Assembly (NCBI RefSeq): GCF_009727055.1
Contig: NC_052359.1
Coordinates: 9,333,487 to 9,397,486 of the forward strand
Source: Benincasa hispida
Lineage: Eukaryota > Streptophyta > Magnoliopsida > Cucurbitales > Cucurbitaceae
Direction: 5' to 3'
DNA: 64,000 nt
A model generated the notes under the pieces. That model ran no database searches and was not told the origin of the DNA. It worked only from the letters and a program-made list of their open reading frames with translations. Numbering within the stretch: the stretch's first letter is position 1; each line of letters opens with the position of its first letter. Both the position numbers and the translations under genes were made by a program. Below, piece by piece: positions 60,565 through 64,000 of this stretch.

Positions 60565-61613
60565 CTCGCTCGGTCTGGATTTTGTTATAGGTAGAAATTG
60601 TGTAAAAATACATAGCTGAGTGAGGTTATGAAAGCTTCTCAAATGACTGGCTTTATTTTTTCTAAGCCTATAGTTATTTGTGTTGGAAATGAGGCAATGT
60701 TTACTTAAAATGGATATTTGATTTGTTTCATTAATGTGTATTTATGGGCAGATCTCATGTGTTAGTGAATAAGAAGGGTTGTGTCATAGTGGTTCTTAAA
60801 TTAGTTATTTTGCTTTTGTTTCCATAAACACTACTATTTGAAAACAATGTCTCAGTGACTAATTTTTGCTTATTATATCCCGAGATATTTTGAAAGGAGA
60901 TTAAATTGGTGGCTATAATGCAAAAAACTAAACAGATGTATCTATTATTGATAAATTATGTTTTAAGATATTTTGAAAAGAGATTAAATTGGTGGTTATA
61001 ATGAAAAAAACTAAACAAATGTGTCTATTACTGTTAAATTATGAATCATTTAAAATAATTATTCTTTTTAATTTATAGTTCAACTATCTGACCAGACTAA
61101 GATGTTAGTAGTTTACATTTTTTTTTCCTTCTACACCCATTTTTCAAAATATTTTTTTCAATGATGTCATTATAAATCAATTTTTAATTTTTTTTTTTTA
61201 AAATATATTGACCACTTATGAATTATAAAATTGTAACAACCTTTGTAGTATAGCTATGTCTTTTCAATTTGGGTTTTAAAAAATAGGTTGTCCAATAAAA
61301 TAAACTAGCAAACAGCTGGTCATATTACAAATTTAGTTACAATGTGGTTAATTAATTACTGTTTTTAAATTTAAATTAGGATTTTATTTAGTTATTGTGG
61401 TGAATATTCATTGATGGAACATTGGAGGCTTATCTTTTAAACAAAATTTTCACATGGGGCGATAATGAATTATTGAATAGAAATATAATTTTTTTTTTTT
61501 AATAAAAGATCTAATTAGTATGCAGTTGAAATCAAAATTCTCTCATGTGTTCAAATTTATGAGTATAATGAATTTAGCCAATATCCATTTTCCAGATTTC
61601 TAATCATAAAGGG
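60565..61613. other. 3' UTR of the F-box gene and AT-rich flank
   Basis: The first 150-200 bp are the likely 3' UTR. A phrase of about 60 bp (ATATTTTGAAAGGAGATTAA, then TTGGTGG..TATAATG) is tandemly duplicated at about 60887-60945 and 60967-61030. No gene seen. Confidence 0.45.
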
Positions 61614-62127
61614 TAGAGGTGTACCTGAATTGGATTGAGTTGAAAATTTTTTAGACCAACTTGAAAATTTGGATTGATCGGGTTGGCTACTCGACTGATT
61701 CGAATTAGATCTCCAACCGAACTCAACCAAACCCTTCAAATTCGGATTAGATTGGGTTGTTGTTGGATTATTTATTTAAAATACTTAAATTTGTCTACAA
61801 TATATACTAATAACTAAAACTTCATCAAATTCAAAGGTTAAATAGCAAAATCTAAGATATCTATTACAAACTTCAAACAAACATCATGAAGGTGTATATG
61901 AGTTATAATATTTATAAGTTGCGATATATATATATATATATATTAAAAATTCGGGTTGGATTACGTCAATCCGAATTTTTAAAAGTATAACCAGAACCCA
62001 AGCCAACCCGAAAAGAAACATAAAAAATTCAACTCAACCCAAAATTAAAACTAATCTAACCCAATACTTACCATTTAAGTTAGGTAATTCGAATTGTTCT
62101 GATTGTCGGATTATTTGAACACTTTCA
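61614..62127. mobile_element. hAT-like MITE, diverged copy
   Basis: It begins TAGAGGTGTACC and ends TTTGAACACTTTCA (inverted: TGAAAGTGTTCAAA). The 8-bp flanks ATAAAGGG and ATAATAGG match at six positions. The inside has GGGTTGG and CAACCC motifs and ATTCGGGTTGGATTACG, as in the family of 53615-54201, plus a (TA)n run at about 61925-61943. Confidence 0.55.
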
Positions 62128-62679
62128 ATAATAGGTAGAAATTCTAAAAACATCTATTATTATGTTTTTATTATATTCGTATTTTGAATTTGAAATTTAA
62201 AATGTAAAATAACATTAAAAAGTTAAAAATTTTGGTGCACGGTATTTTATATTATTAACTCATTTCAATTTGTTAAATCAAAAGTTTTATTATAATATGT
62301 TATAAATGATATGATATTATAAAATAATAATTAATACAATTTATAACAGAAAACTTGTTTATAAATTAATTATTAACAATTGAAAAATAGCAATAAAGAA
62401 GGTAATAAAAAAATGGAAGGGAGATGTAGTTTTGTTTTGAATTGTTTTTAATGGAAAAAGATGGGAGTTTCTGTTTCTATTGATATTGGTAAACATATAT
62501 ACCATATTAAATACTAACAAAAAAAAAATACACCACTAAGTTTTGTGTGGGGTTTCCGAGTTTCAAAATACAGTCGGTCTTTAAATTTTGAGTTTAGTTT
62601 TAATTTAGACTCTAAGTTTCAAAATGTTGCAATTCTATTTTCGAGATTCACCTTTTAGTCCTAAATTTTGAAAAATAAG

Positions 62680-63160
62680 TGTATTTGGCCCGATTTGGGA
62701 TTGTTGTAATTATTGAAAAGTAGTAAAATAGTATTGTGTAAATTTCAGCATAAACTTGAAAAAATATGTTAGAGTGTTTGATAAATAAATACAAAAATAT
62801 TTTATTTTAGATATAACAACTAAAATAGACTTATAATCAACTTTTTAAATTTTTTTTTGTAATTTAATATTTTAAATAATTATTTAGTATGATAAATTTT
62901 GTTTGTTATAGAATAATTTTTAAATATTAAGGAAAATAGTTTTACGTAGAACAAATCTATATGAAATATATTTTTAAAAATGATGTATTTAACTCATGAA
63001 AAATAGAAAATAGATTTGATTAGGCGAAAAATAAATAAATATATAAAATATATCTTTTTTTAAGATTATAAAATTGAAAATCAAATATTAATTAACGGGT
63101 TTTTAAAAGTAATTTTAATAGATCTAAATCTATTCTACCAAATGCAAAAAATAATTATAT
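62680..63160. repeat. Dispersed AT-rich repeat, copy 2
   Basis: A direct diverged copy of 21890-22440, recognised by TAGATATAACAACTAAAATA, GAATAATTTTTAAATATTAA and AATAAATATATAAAATA. No coding capacity. Confidence 0.6.
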
Positions 63161-64000
63161 AAATGACTTTTTGACACATCTAACACAATGTCAAATATAG
63201 TCTTTGATTTCTAAATTTTCAAAACATTTTAATTCGATTTTTTTAAAGGAGTGTTTTTTATTGTAAAATCCTATTTGATAACGTTCCAATTTTCAGTTTC
63301 TTATTTTTTGAGATTGAGAAACATGAATATGTTAGGTTTGTTTCTGGAAAAAAAAACAGAGAAACAAAACTTTCTTAACTGTTTATTGTTTTTCCTTATG
63401 GCATTTTTTATTTTCTGACTTTTTCTTTGTTTTATAGTTTAACTATAATTTTATTATACAAATAAAAATGTATAACATCCATTAAAATATATAAAATACA
63501 ATTATAAAAAATTACATTATTTAATACTGATAAGTTCCAATAAAAAATTAATAACAATCATACAATTGTCCTAAAATAAAAAAACAACAATAACACAATT
63601 GTTTCCGTCCTTCAAATGTTGTCTATATTTAATCCGTAATATTATTTGTCACTCGATTCATTTATTTTAAATGATAAATGATGTCCACTCAAATTCAACT
63701 CAATTATATTGCTATAACAGGTTTTAAAGTGTAATAAAAGATTTAAATTTAAAATTTAAAATAAAAAATATATAAATAAAAATTGTGAAATTTAAATTTT
63801 AAAATTCAAAATAAAAATAGTATATAAGTAGAAAAATTGTTTTAAATGGTAAAGCTGCTAAAAAATTGTTTAAAAATTATTTTCAAATATAATAAAATGT
63901 CACTATCTATCACTGATTGATAGATGATGATGACCATGATACTTCGTAGATATTTTGATCATTTTTAAACAGCCCATATAAATATACCTCTGAAAATTTT
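63161..64000. other. AT-rich intergenic DNA with foldback-element fragments
   Basis: 63835-63960 (TTATTTTCAAATATAATAAA, CACTATCTATCACTGATTGA) is a fragment of the foldback family of 29538-29720. 63262-63440 resembles part of the 47168-47531 family. No gene seen. Confidence 0.45.

Overview
The window looks like nuclear DNA of a eudicot plant. It is strongly AT-rich, and it holds three recognisable plant genes separated by long stretches of transposon debris. The long-terminal-repeat (LTR) families look like those common in Cucurbitaceae, so cucumber, melon, gourd or a relative is my best guess; that rests on familiarity, not a search. No rRNA, tRNA, organellar or bacterial gene was seen.

Only three genes look intact. 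(1) 9765-15096, + strand: an 11-exon gene for a UBA/UIM/UBX protein of 591 residues, resembling plant UBX-domain protein PUX8, a CDC48 adaptor. (2) 18248-20215, - strand: an intronless coding region for a 655-residue GRAS regulator that matches SCARECROW-LIKE 28. Its upstream DNA carries a cluster of mitosis-specific activator (MSA) elements. (3) 58712-60564, + strand: a three-exon F-box/phloem-lectin protein of the PP2-A12/A13 type, 288 residues. The first two genes are convergent. They are not an operon and no shared pathway is evident, although PUX8 and the F-box protein both belong to ubiquitin-linked protein turnover.

1-9.5 kb holds a LINE relic with a zinc-knuckle and RNase H-like tail, a GC-rich degenerate repeat patch, an LTR, and a long-TIR element that ends just upstream of the PUX8 promoter. 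21.5-30.8 kb holds foldback elements, an LTR with primer-binding site, a solo LTR with perfect target-site duplication (TSD), a hAT-like element with an internal tandem duplication, and a three-copy tandem repeat.

30.8-51.5 kb is a retrotransposon nest. A Copia-type LTR fragment carries five evenly built hairpins. It is followed by a miniature LTR element (TRIM-like, with primer-binding site and polypurine tract) that was split by an LTR, which was split by an opposite LTR, which was split by a third LTR. Next comes a degenerate gag-less Ty1/Copia element with two insertions, and then a pair of LTRs nested head to head. For six of these LTRs I could read 5-bp TSDs directly, four of them perfect, which fixes the insertion order. 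51.5-64 kb holds more MITE or hAT relics around the F-box gene.
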